NCBI GenBank assembly: GCA_024401695.1
Contig: JAKSKN010000010.1
Coordinates: forward strand, 1 to 64,000
Direction: 5' to 3'
DNA from: Bacteroidales bacterium
Lineage (GTDB): Bacteria > Bacteroidota > Bacteroidia > Bacteroidales > UBA932
Length of the DNA stretch: 64,000 bases
Shown: positions 24,537 through 32,849 of the stretch, in pieces
Numbering within the stretch: the first letter of the stretch is position 1
Layout of the letters: the number at the start of each line of letters is the position of its first letter
Position numbers and translations under genes: made by a program
Notes under the pieces: generated by a model
Seen by the model: the letters and a program-made list of their open reading frames with translations, nothing else
Databases searched by the model: none
Told to the model about the DNA's origin: nothing

Positions 24537-27100
24537 TGGATTATGTATTCCGTCCAGGAACCCGAAGCGAGCGTCGCCAGAACCATTGCAACGCTCTCGG
24601 CGGTCACCGCCCCGACGGCAGACCTGGCGGGACTCACAAGATCCTTGCTTTCAGAATATCTTATTGCAATCCTGGAGGCCAGGGATTCCGGTTTCTTCAA
24701 GTCCGCTTCCACATTTGCCAGCAGCCTCGACTTATACGCCTGCAGCTGCTCTTTCCCGATTTCGATTGAGGCCATATCCGCCATCACGCGGCGAAGCTGG
24801 GCCATGACCTCAATCTGGTCTGCGGGATACACGCCATATGGCAGTCCGTCCCCGTTGCAAGGATGGCATTGCACATATATCTTCAGTTTTTCCCGAGGGA
24901 ATGTCTCCTCAACCCCTTCGACGGAAACGCTTGCGCCAAGCGGCATCATCGCCGGCACGAGGCGGGCCTGAAGAAAATCACAGGCAACCCGGAAAGACAT
25001 ATATGTCGCCAGATTGAACGGCACCAGTGCGGCAATCTCCATATAGGTACCGGTCTCGGCCCCGCCAACGGTTCCGGCAGATGAATTCCTTATTGCCGTC
25101 GTCTTTCCCGCAATCATCTGGAAATCAACATTAGGCCGCGGCGAAGTGGTTTTCTGAACCGGGAAATCACCCAATATCTTTGGAAGCTCCTTTTTCTGGA
25201 CTTCAGGGTCGATATCTCCGATAAAGGTCAGTATGCCGTCGTCAAATTTCGAGAACTGACGTGAGAAGTACTGTTCGGCCTTGACCGGGAGGTCATCATT
25301 CAGACTCGAAGCCGATCTTATATCCAAGAAAGGATATTTCGGACTCAGCGCGCTATCCATCATCGCCTTCACATTTCGCGGAGAGAGGGCGAGCATATCC
25401 TCACGCAGGCGCTCGCAATCACGGAAATAATCATATTCCCTGCTGTTCACCTCCCTTTCCCGGGCAATGGTGAGCAGGGCGCTCAGGACATCCGGCACCT
25501 TTGCTGAAGGGGCGTCACCCGAGATGACCATCCGCGTCGGCGTGACCTCCGTCTTCATCGTAATGCCCCCGGCAAGAAGCGCATTCCTGAAATCCGCGCC
25601 ACGGACTCCACCGATATCACAGAGGTCCAGCATATCGCCGATAAAAGCATTCTCCCCCGGCCTGATTCCCTTGATTGAAGCGAAACCGCCGTTGAGCATC
25701 AGCGAATAGTGCACCCTGCCCTTGGCAGCGCTTTGCTTGACAACCACCTTCAAGCCATTGGCAAATGTCAGAAGACTGCCGTCGGAGAGCGGTTCGACTG
25801 ACTCGGAGCGAAGTTTCACCCTTGCCGCCGGCACGCTGAACCGAGGCGTGGGTTCTTCCTTCAACGTTTCTGCAGAAGAGCGGGCCCAGCCGACTGCAAA
25901 CGAACTGACGGGGACCCCCTGGTAGCACTTCACTCCCGGCACCTGGCAGCGGATTGCCAGATTTCTGGTGGAATCGATGAGGGCGCGTGCAAAACTGTTG
26001 AAAAGCTCAAGCTCGCGCTCGTCGTCAAGAGTGCGTCCGGCGTTGAAGTTGTCTATCGTCTCCGTGGAAGCAAGGCTCGCACCATACAGATAAGAAGAGA
26101 TGCACCTGTCAATGTTAAAGGCGTTTTTCAGTCGGTCCGGGACAGCCGCCGACGGAGAGGAGGCGACCTCACGGGCTCTGACGAATTCGGGAAGGCCCGC
26201 GCCTGTCTTGTCGAAATTGCCGAGAGTGCGGCCGACAAGGGCCAGCGACAGATCTATTTTGTCGGCCGGGACGAAGACCGACAGGGTGTACCTCTCATCA
26301 AGGGCATCCTCCGAACTGTCCTTGTATCTGAAGCGGACGTCCGCAAGAGGGATGTCTGCAAGACGGAATGCTTCACGAATGCGGCCGGAGAGGATTTCGC
26401 CAAGTTCCACAGAATATTTCCTGGTGACAAGAGGCAGGACGGTGGAGATATTGTCCTTCCCTACACGCCGGGCACTATAGATGAAATCAAGTACTGCAAC
26501 GTTTTTCGTGCCATTCATCAGGACCTTCGAACGGAGTTCGTCGCTGGCGGTCCACTCTTTTTCCGCGGCAGGTGTGTTCGGGTCCAACTGAGGGACGATC
26601 ATTGAGAACAGCTCGACGCGCTCACGGATTTTCGGGACATCGACGTCTCCGCTGATGAATATCGCCTGCGGCGAACGGGACTGCGCCATTATGTCGGAAA
26701 GCAGCAGAAGCGTCGAATCCTGGATTTCCTTCCTGTAGACCGGGATGTCCGAGAAGCGGAGAACCGTGGCTCCGCCGCGCTGTGAAATGAATCCGTCACG
26801 GCCATAGCCGACGGCATTGTCGGCAAGGAATCCGTATGGCTTCCGGCCAGCGAAATGAGGCAAGCTGACAAGCGCCCTACGGAACTCCTCCACTGCCGGT
26901 TCACCCTTGCGTACAAGGGCGAAATCCGCGAAGCCCTTCGACGCCTGATCCTTTACAATATAATATGAGACACCGTTCGGCAAAGACCCGACCGTGATTT
27001 CCGCCGCCTTCGGAAGGGACGGAAGTTCCTGAGATTGCATCTTATCGATGGAAATCAAACTCAGGATGATGCTCAGGAATAACTTGACCGGTTGCCTCAT
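24533..27100 (-). CDS. M16-like peptidase-fold protein, probably inactive
   Basis: 855 residues with a signal peptide (about residues 1-24). The fold resembles insulinase-family M16 proteins: NGVSYYIVKD at the start, two further halves with LLSDIMAQSRSPQAIFISGDVD and ANGLKVVVKQSAAKGRVHYSLMLNGGFAS. In active M16 enzymes an HxxEH zinc motif follows the first strand pair; here the equivalent stretch (KGEPAVEEFRRALVSLPHFAG) has no HxxEH. It is therefore likely a non-catalytic subunit or chaperone-like homologue in the periplasm. DUF3109 follows with a 4-nt overlap. Confidence 0.82.
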   Translation of the reverse strand: MRQPVKLFLSIILSLISIDKMQSQELPSLPKAAEITVGSLPNGVSYYIVKDQASKGFADFALVRKGEPAVEEFRRALVSLPHFAGRKPYGFLADNAVGYGRDGFISQRGGATVLRFSDIPVYRKEIQDSTLLLLSDIMAQSRSPQAIFISGDVDVPKIRERVELFSMIVPQLDPNTPAAEKEWTASDELRSKVLMNGTKNVAVLDFIYSARRVGKDNISTVLPLVTRKYSVELGEILSGRIREAFRLADIPLADVRFRYKDSSEDALDERYTLSVFVPADKIDLSLALVGRTLGNFDKTGAGLPEFVRAREVASSPSAAVPDRLKNAFNIDRCISSYLYGASLASTETIDNFNAGRTLDDERELELFNSFARALIDSTRNLAIRCQVPGVKCYQGVPVSSFAVGWARSSAETLKEEPTPRFSVPAARVKLRSESVEPLSDGSLLTFANGLKVVVKQSAAKGRVHYSLMLNGGFASIKGIRPGENAFIGDMLDLCDIGGVRGADFRNALLAGGITMKTEVTPTRMVISGDAPSAKVPDVLSALLTIAREREVNSREYDYFRDCERLREDMLALSPRNVKAMMDSALSPKYPFLDIRSASSLNDDLPVKAEQYFSRQFSKFDDGILTFIGDIDPEVQKKELPKILGDFPVQKTTSPRPNVDFQMIAGKTTAIRNSSAGTVGGAETGTYMEIAALVPFNLATYMSFRVACDFLQARLVPAMMPLGASVSVEGVEETFPREKLKIYVQCHPCNGDGLPYGVYPADQIEVMAQLRRVMADMASIEIGKEQLQAYKSRLLANVEADLKKPESLASRIAIRYSESKDLVSPARSAVGAVTAESVAMVLATLASGSWTEYIIQ

Positions 27101-27120
27101 TGGTATATGTTTGATTCATA

Positions 27121-27148
27121 CAAAAGTAAGATAATTTTATTATCTTTG
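27121..27148. promoter_or_regulatory. Divergent -7 boxes for the M16-like and TPR genes
   Basis: Minus-strand TACTTTTG (27128-27121), 20 nt from the M16-like ATG, and plus-strand TATCTTTG (27141-27148), 33 nt from the TPR gene ATG at 27182. Confidence 0.6.
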
Positions 27149-27181
27149 CTACCCGACTATATGGAAAACACAACTAATATC

Positions 27182-28015
27182 ATGAAAAAGCTTTTTGTTA
27201 CAATCGCAGTTATCGCTCTTTCAGCAGGTCTCTCCTTCGCTCAGGACCTCTCTGAAGTAACCGACCTTTTCAATAACGCCGCCACCGCACTCAACGACGG
27301 CAACAAGACTGACGCTTTCGATCAGTTCAACAATGTCCTCGACCTTGCGACCGCACTCGGTGATGAAGGCAAGGATATCGTGGGCAAATGCCAGGAACTC
27401 ATCCCGCAGCTCGCCGTTTCTCTCGGAAAGGACCTCATCAAGGCAGCCGACTATGACGGAGCTGTGGCAAAACTCAAGGAAGCCGTCGAGATTGCAAAGA
27501 AATTCAATGCCGAGGAAGCTCTCTCAGATGCAACCACCCTCATTCCACAGGTCCTCAACCTCAAGGGCGCTGACCTGATCAAGGATAAGAACTACGCTGC
27601 CGCAGCAGACGTGTTCAAGGAGATCCTCGCAGCGGATCCTGCTGACGGAAAGGCAGCTGTCCGTCTCGGCCAGGCTCTCAATGGAGCAGGCGACACCGAT
27701 GGCGCTCTCGAGGCATTCAAGACCGCAGCCGCCAACGGCCAGGAAGCCACCGCCAACAAGCAGATTGCAAACATCTTCGTAAAGAAGGCTTCTACCGCCC
27801 TCAAGGCCAAGAACTATCAGGCCGCTCTTGATGCAGCAGCTGAAAGCCTCAACTACAACCCTTCAGCCAATGCATACAAGGTTGCAGGTACTTCTGCAAT
27901 GAACCTCAAGAAGAACGCCGAGGCTGTAAAGTATCTCAGCAAATATCTTGAAGTTTCCCCTTCAGCAGCAGACGCAGCCCAGATCAAGGCTGCAATCGAA
28001 GCCCTCAAGAAATAA
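27182..28015 (+). CDS. Secreted TPR protein
   Basis: 277 residues. The ATG at 27182 gives a clear signal peptide ending SAGLSFAQ. The rest is Ala-rich and helical with at least five tetratricopeptide-like units (for example GADLIKDKNYAAAADVFKEI and ALKAKNYQAALDAAAESL). Probably a periplasmic scaffold; partners unknown. Its stop overlaps the start of the U32 peptidase by 1 nt (TAATG). Confidence 0.85.
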   Translation: MKKLFVTIAVIALSAGLSFAQDLSEVTDLFNNAATALNDGNKTDAFDQFNNVLDLATALGDEGKDIVGKCQELIPQLAVSLGKDLIKAADYDGAVAKLKEAVEIAKKFNAEEALSDATTLIPQVLNLKGADLIKDKNYAAAADVFKEILAADPADGKAAVRLGQALNGAGDTDGALEAFKTAAANGQEATANKQIANIFVKKASTALKAKNYQAALDAAAESLNYNPSANAYKVAGTSAMNLKKNAEAVKYLSKYLEVSPSAADAAQIKAAIEALKK

Positions 28016-29757
28016 TGCAATATCTCGAGCTCCTAGCTCCAGCTAGAAATAAGGAGATCGGCATCGCAGCCATTGACTGCGGTGCCGATGCCGTATATAT
28101 CGCGGGCCCGGATTTCGGGGCACGCAAGGCGGCAGGGAACAGCGTTGAGGATATTGCGGCCCTCTGCGCTTATGCCCACCGGTTCGGAGCCAGGATCTTT
28201 GTGACCTTCAACACCCTTTTCAGGGATGACGAAGAGCAGGAGGTGCACCGCCAGATGCTCGACGCACAGGCGGCAGGTGCCGACGCCTTCATCATACGTG
28301 ACGAAAGGATCACGGGATGGGATGACATAACCATCCCCCTCCACGCATCCACGCAGTGCGCAATACGCGATGCTGAGCGGGCGAATCACTTTGCGTCTTC
28401 AGGTTGCGCCCGGGTGATTCTCGAACGGGAGCTGTCCCTTGCACAGATCAGGGAGATATGCCGGTCCGTCGACTGTGAGGTGGAGTTTTTTGTCCACGGA
28501 GCCCTCTGTGTATGCTATAGCGGCGAATGCCGCCTTTCTGAATTCATCAACGGACGCAGCGCAGACAGGGGCGAATGCATACAGGCCTGCCGGTCCCTGT
28601 ATGACCTTGTTGACGGAGACGGGAAGGTTCTTGTCCGCAACAAGGCGCTGCTTTCCCTCAAGGACTACAATCTGAAATCGCGTCTGGAAGATCTCGCTGA
28701 CGCCGGCGTCAGTTCATTCAAGATTGAGGGAAGGCTCAAGAACGCTTCATACGTAAAGAACGTCGTCCGGGATTATGACATAGCCCTGAACGAGCTTGTG
28801 GCGCGCCATCCGGACCGTTATCGCAGGGCTTCGTTCGGCAGGGTGAGCGGAGGATTTGCCCCTGATACCGAAAAGACCTTCAACCGCGGCTACACCCAGC
28901 TGTGGCTGGATGGGAAGCGTGGCAAGTGGTCCTCTATGGATGCACCGAAGTCTATGGGCGAAGCCATAGGCACCGTCACCAGCCTGAGGCGGACGGACAG
29001 CCGTACGATGCGGTTCTCCGTCATCCCATCAAAGAAAGGGCTGGAACTGCATAATGGCGACGGTTTCAGCTTCGCCACCGCCGATGGTGTGACAGGTTTC
29101 CGCGGAGACGTCTGCAACGGCTTGAGCGTCACGTGCAAGGACATACCCGACCTGCGTGAAGGCATGCCTTTGTTCCGCAACATCAATTCCGCCTTTGAGA
29201 AAGCACTGGAGACACAATCCTGCAGACGGGAGATACGCGCAAAGCTCCAGGTCAAGGTTCAGGACGGATTCACTCTTGCCGTCACGGCGGTCACCGAGGA
29301 CGGAAGGACAATCGAGCGCAGGTTCCCTCTTGAAGCGGAATGTGCTGAAAACAAGGAGAGAGCCGCCGCGATGATTCGCGAACAGCTCTCAAAAAGAAGT
29401 GACATCTACAGTTTCACGGTCGAACGGCTGGAAATCGAGACAAAGGACGGCGGACTGCCGCTGCTCAGCGCCTCTGCAATAAACGGAATCCGCAGACAGA
29501 TGGCGGAAGAAGCAAATGGGGCGGATATTCGTGCCATACGTCTCGCGACGGGGCACAGAGCAAGATTGATTTTGAAAGACTTGATTGAAAGAGAATTTTT
29601 GATGAGATCCAAATACTGCATCCGCTACGAACTGGGGATGTGTCCGGTCCATCAGGGGGCTGCGGCAACAGGCCCGCTGTTCATAGTCAACAATGGCCGC
29701 CGTTTCAAGCTGGGCTTTGACTGCAGGAACTGCGAGATGACCGTCACTTCAGATTAA
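28015..29757 (+). CDS. Peptidase U32 family protein
   Basis: 580 residues of the U32 collagenase-like family, which includes RlhA, TrhP and UbiU/V, so RNA hydroxylation is as likely as proteolysis. Signs: LELLAPARNKEIGIAAIDCGADAVYIAGP, HASTQCAI, and the four-cysteine region HGALCVCYSGECRLSEFINGRSADRGECIQACR-like near residues 160-195, which in characterised members binds an Fe-S cluster. A C-terminal domain of ~250 residues with more cysteines (CRNCEM) follows. The 3' end overlaps the convergent lipoprotein gene by 14 bp. Confidence 0.88.
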   Translation: MQYLELLAPARNKEIGIAAIDCGADAVYIAGPDFGARKAAGNSVEDIAALCAYAHRFGARIFVTFNTLFRDDEEQEVHRQMLDAQAAGADAFIIRDERITGWDDITIPLHASTQCAIRDAERANHFASSGCARVILERELSLAQIREICRSVDCEVEFFVHGALCVCYSGECRLSEFINGRSADRGECIQACRSLYDLVDGDGKVLVRNKALLSLKDYNLKSRLEDLADAGVSSFKIEGRLKNASYVKNVVRDYDIALNELVARHPDRYRRASFGRVSGGFAPDTEKTFNRGYTQLWLDGKRGKWSSMDAPKSMGEAIGTVTSLRRTDSRTMRFSVIPSKKGLELHNGDGFSFATADGVTGFRGDVCNGLSVTCKDIPDLREGMPLFRNINSAFEKALETQSCRREIRAKLQVKVQDGFTLAVTAVTEDGRTIERRFPLEAECAENKERAAAMIREQLSKRSDIYSFTVERLEIETKDGGLPLLSASAINGIRRQMAEEANGADIRAIRLATGHRARLILKDLIEREFLMRSKYCIRYELGMCPVHQGAAATGPLFIVNNGRRFKLGFDCRNCEMTVTSD

Positions 29758-30880
29758 AGGTCACGATTACATCCCCCAACCTGGCTTCCACCTCCTCATC
29801 ATTGAAGAAACTTGACGCAAGCTGGCCTCTCCAGACTATGTCATCCTTGTCCTTGTACGGCAGGTTCAGGTCAAAACCATAGGCTTTGGAATTGTATTTT
29901 ACCGATGCAGAGCATTTCCAGTCCGTTGTCGTGCCTCCGTCATCCTCCGTTATCATAAGGGCGATCTTGTCGATCTGGGACGTGAAATCGCTGACAAGCA
30001 TACAGTCGAAGGGGATCGTCACACCGACATCCTTCCTCTTCACCACAATCATGAAATCGGTTATTGAAGGATAATATTTCTTCAGCTCTTCGTCGGTAGA
30101 CGCCTTGAATCCGCTGGCTGAGCCACATTTGATAAAGAATTCGGAAGCCCCGGCAAACCAGGAATCATAATTTCGCAGCATTGTGAAATTCTTGAGCGTA
30201 AGCTGCCGGACAGGTTCCTTGGCGGATGCCGCCTTCGTCTCCTGTTCATAGAAGTCGAGTGGCGTGAAAGCCGAGTCCTCATTCTTGTTGATGACCCACA
30301 CGGGACGTACCTTCGCAAGGTTTTCGTCGACATAAACCGAATCCACGACCCTCGCTCCGGAATTATCCAGCACGATTTCATAACCATAGTTCGATTCTGC
30401 ACCGTAGCCCGGATCAAAGGTTACGACAGGCAGCGTCCTCCCATCCCAATCCTCGCTGTACGGCCAGTATATCTGGGTCCCGGATTCCAGAAGAGAATTG
30501 ATATAGGATTCAACCTCCGCCGCCCCGGCCTTTGTGTCGGAATATTTCTGGGACAGGTGGTCCACAAGCAGGTCCCTCAACGGTGTCTGGTATCTCACCG
30601 CCTTTGTTCCATCCGACTTTGCACCCACACCCCGTCCCGGTGAATTGATAAGGTCAGACATCATATACTCCTCGTCATAACCATTTGCTGACGAAGCACA
30701 TACAGCCTGATACACTTCGTTCATCTGATCCTGCCTGATGGGCAGCTCAGATATGGTCCTGGCCAGATCGGACAATGACAGTTCGGTCACAGGCCCTGCG
30801 GGTGGCGCAGGAGTCTCATTGATATACTCCGTACAGGCAACCGCCGTAAAACACAAAAACAGAAAAACGTTCTTTTTCAT
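29744..30880 (-). CDS. Lipoprotein of unknown function
   Basis: 378 residues. The ATG at 30880 gives a lipoprotein signal (KKNVFLFLCFTAVAC, lipid-modified Cys at ~16). The rest is soluble, with no repeat or recognised domain; Tyr/Asp-rich stretches in the middle suggest a beta-rich surface protein. It stands alone between U32 and prmC. Confidence 0.75.
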   Translation of the reverse strand: MKKNVFLFLCFTAVACTEYINETPAPPAGPVTELSLSDLARTISELPIRQDQMNEVYQAVCASSANGYDEEYMMSDLINSPGRGVGAKSDGTKAVRYQTPLRDLLVDHLSQKYSDTKAGAAEVESYINSLLESGTQIYWPYSEDWDGRTLPVVTFDPGYGAESNYGYEIVLDNSGARVVDSVYVDENLAKVRPVWVINKNEDSAFTPLDFYEQETKAASAKEPVRQLTLKNFTMLRNYDSWFAGASEFFIKCGSASGFKASTDEELKKYYPSITDFMIVVKRKDVGVTIPFDCMLVSDFTSQIDKIALMITEDDGGTTTDWKCSASVKYNSKAYGFDLNLPYKDKDDIVWRGQLASSFFNDEEVEARLGDVIVTFNLK

Positions 30881-30983
30881 ACTCCTCGATTCAGTTGTTT
30901 CTGCAAAGGGAGCCATATTTATCCGTTTTCCGGCCGTACTAATCGTTTATATGAAAAATCCGCAGCAGACCGCCGCGGATGCC

Positions 30984-31832
30984 CTATTCTGATATCTTAA
31001 GAAATCTGTCCCTGCCGAAAAAATCCTTGATGATTGAAGTATTTTTATATCCTGAATCCTCAAAGACCCGCGCAGTCTGCAGCCCCAACGACTCGTTTAT
31101 CTCCACAAAGCCGATGCCCCCGGCCTTCAGGAAACGCTTCATCCAACCGGCCAGAGCCCTGTAGAAGACCAGCGGGTCATCATCGGGCACGAAAAGAGCA
31201 AGATGCGGCTCATAGTCCAATACATTCTTTCTCATCAAAGCTTTCTCCTTGTCCATCACATAAGGCGGATTGGACACGATGACATCAAACAGGCCTTCAT
31301 CGAATCCCTCCCCGCACTGCAGGACATCAGCCTTGAGAAATCTTACATCACCTTCTGCGAATTGCCCTCCTGCCACCGACAGGGCAGCATCAGAAATGTC
31401 CACTCCAAGCACCTCCGCTTCAGGCACCTCCTTCGCCACAGTCCAGGCAATGCAGCCCGAACCGGTACACAGGTCCAGCACCCGAACCTTGCGGTCAAGC
31501 TCCAGGCAATGGCATACGACCTCCTTTACAAGCTGTTCTGTCTCCGGACGGGGCACAAGCACAGCCGGAGACACATTGAAACGAAGCCCGTAAAACTCGG
31601 CGAAACCGAGCACATATTGAACCGGTTCGCCTTCTGAAAGCCGCCGCACATCATCTTCCAGCTCAGGCAAGAACCCCGGAGGCACCTCCGTCTCCGGCTC
31701 TATGACGTGAGTATAGCTCTTGACCCCGAGTTTCTCCTCACAGAGCATTAAAACCATACCCCTCGCCTCCGGCGAAGGGTATAGAGCTTCCAATGCCGCG
31801 GTGCTCCGACGTATGAAATCGGAGAGCAGCAC
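30984..31832 (-). CDS. prmC: Release factor glutamine methyltransferase
   Basis: 282 residues. PrmC methylates the GGQ glutamine of RF1 and RF2 with SAM. The SAM-binding VLDLCTGSGCIAW (near residue 115) and catalytic VSNPPYV (near 185) motifs are intact. It starts with GTG overlapping the ddl stop by 1 nt. Third gene of PBP1A-ddl-prmC. Confidence 0.94.
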   Translation of the reverse strand: MLLSDFIRRSTAALEALYPSPEARGMVLMLCEEKLGVKSYTHVIEPETEVPPGFLPELEDDVRRLSEGEPVQYVLGFAEFYGLRFNVSPAVLVPRPETEQLVKEVVCHCLELDRKVRVLDLCTGSGCIAWTVAKEVPEAEVLGVDISDAALSVAGGQFAEGDVRFLKADVLQCGEGFDEGLFDVIVSNPPYVMDKEKALMRKNVLDYEPHLALFVPDDDPLVFYRALAGWMKRFLKAGGIGFVEINESLGLQTARVFEDSGYKNTSIIKDFFGRDRFLKISE

Positions 31833-32848
31833 TATGAGTTTTCGATGACTGTCGTAAGGAAATCGGTAATGTCAAGACCCGCTGTCTTGACCATCTTCGG
31901 GATCAGAGAAGCACTGGTCATACCAGGGATGGTGTTCACCTCAAGGAAATAAAGGCCATCCTCGCACCAGATGAAGTCCATACGTACAACCCCCTTGCAG
32001 CCAAGGCTGGAGTAAAGCTCGCAAGTGGTCTTCTGGACAAGGTCGCGGACTTCATCAGGGACCTGTGCAGGGCATATCTCCTGACTATGGCCGTTGTACT
32101 TCGCATCGTAGTCGAAGTACTCGTTTTCGGTCACGATCTCTATGATAGGAAGCGCCTTCGGGCCCTTGCCGTCAAAATAGACACCGCAGGTGAGTTCACG
32201 CCCGCTGACGCCCTGCTCGACAAGTACGGTAGGGCACTCTGCATATGCATATTCGACAGCCTCTGCCAGATCTTCCTTTTTGGTGACACGGGTGACACCG
32301 AAGCTCGAACCGCCCTGGGTAGGCTTTACGAATACGGGGAATTGAAGATCTCTGCTGACCTTCTCAACGAAGGCACCGACGTCCTCTCCCTGACGGATAA
32401 AGGCGTCCGGGGCACATTTGACTGCGTCACGACCCTTGATATAGCACTTACAGGCAAATTTGTCGAATGCTATGGTGCTCACATAGAAATTACAGGAACT
32501 GTACGGCACGTGCAGCATATCGAGGTAGCCCTGGAGCTGGCCATTCTCTCCCGGGATGCCGTGCTGGACGATATATGCGAAGTCGAACTTGACTTTCTCT
32601 CCGAGAACGGCGACTGAAAAGTCAGATTTGTCGATTTCCGGACGAGCCTCCTCCGGGAAGGTGACTCTCATCGCATTCTGCTTCTTGCAGGCAACGAGGG
32701 ACCACTTGCCAAAACGTGCGAAAATTTCGTACACGTCGTACTGGTTGTCATCTATGCGCGACGCAACGAATTCGCCGCTGCGGCAGGACACCTCCCATTC
32801 TGAAGAGTCACTGCCATAAATGACCGCAATTTTCTTGTATTTGCCCAT
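31832..32848 (-). CDS. ddl: D-alanine-D-alanine ligase
   Basis: A 338-residue ATP-grasp enzyme joining two D-Ala for peptidoglycan. YIVQHGIPGENGQLQGYLDMLHVPYSS, FVKPTQGGSSFGVTRV, VEQGVSGRELTCGV and the metal-binding FLEVNTIPGMT are typical. The ATG at 32848 lies 1 nt after the PBP1A stop; a longer frame would run into that gene. Cytosolic; likely co-transcribed with PBP1A and prmC. Confidence 0.96.
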   Translation of the reverse strand: MGKYKKIAVIYGSDSSEWEVSCRSGEFVASRIDDNQYDVYEIFARFGKWSLVACKKQNAMRVTFPEEARPEIDKSDFSVAVLGEKVKFDFAYIVQHGIPGENGQLQGYLDMLHVPYSSCNFYVSTIAFDKFACKCYIKGRDAVKCAPDAFIRQGEDVGAFVEKVSRDLQFPVFVKPTQGGSSFGVTRVTKKEDLAEAVEYAYAECPTVLVEQGVSGRELTCGVYFDGKGPKALPIIEIVTENEYFDYDAKYNGHSQEICPAQVPDEVRDLVQKTTCELYSSLGCKGVVRMDFIWCEDGLYFLEVNTIPGMTSASLIPKMVKTAGLDITDFLTTVIENS

Positions 32849-32849
32849 A

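Noticed and set aside
32087..32617. A 176-codon plus-strand frame inside ddl
   Set aside because: Antisense shadow of an ATP-grasp enzyme with all motifs intact.
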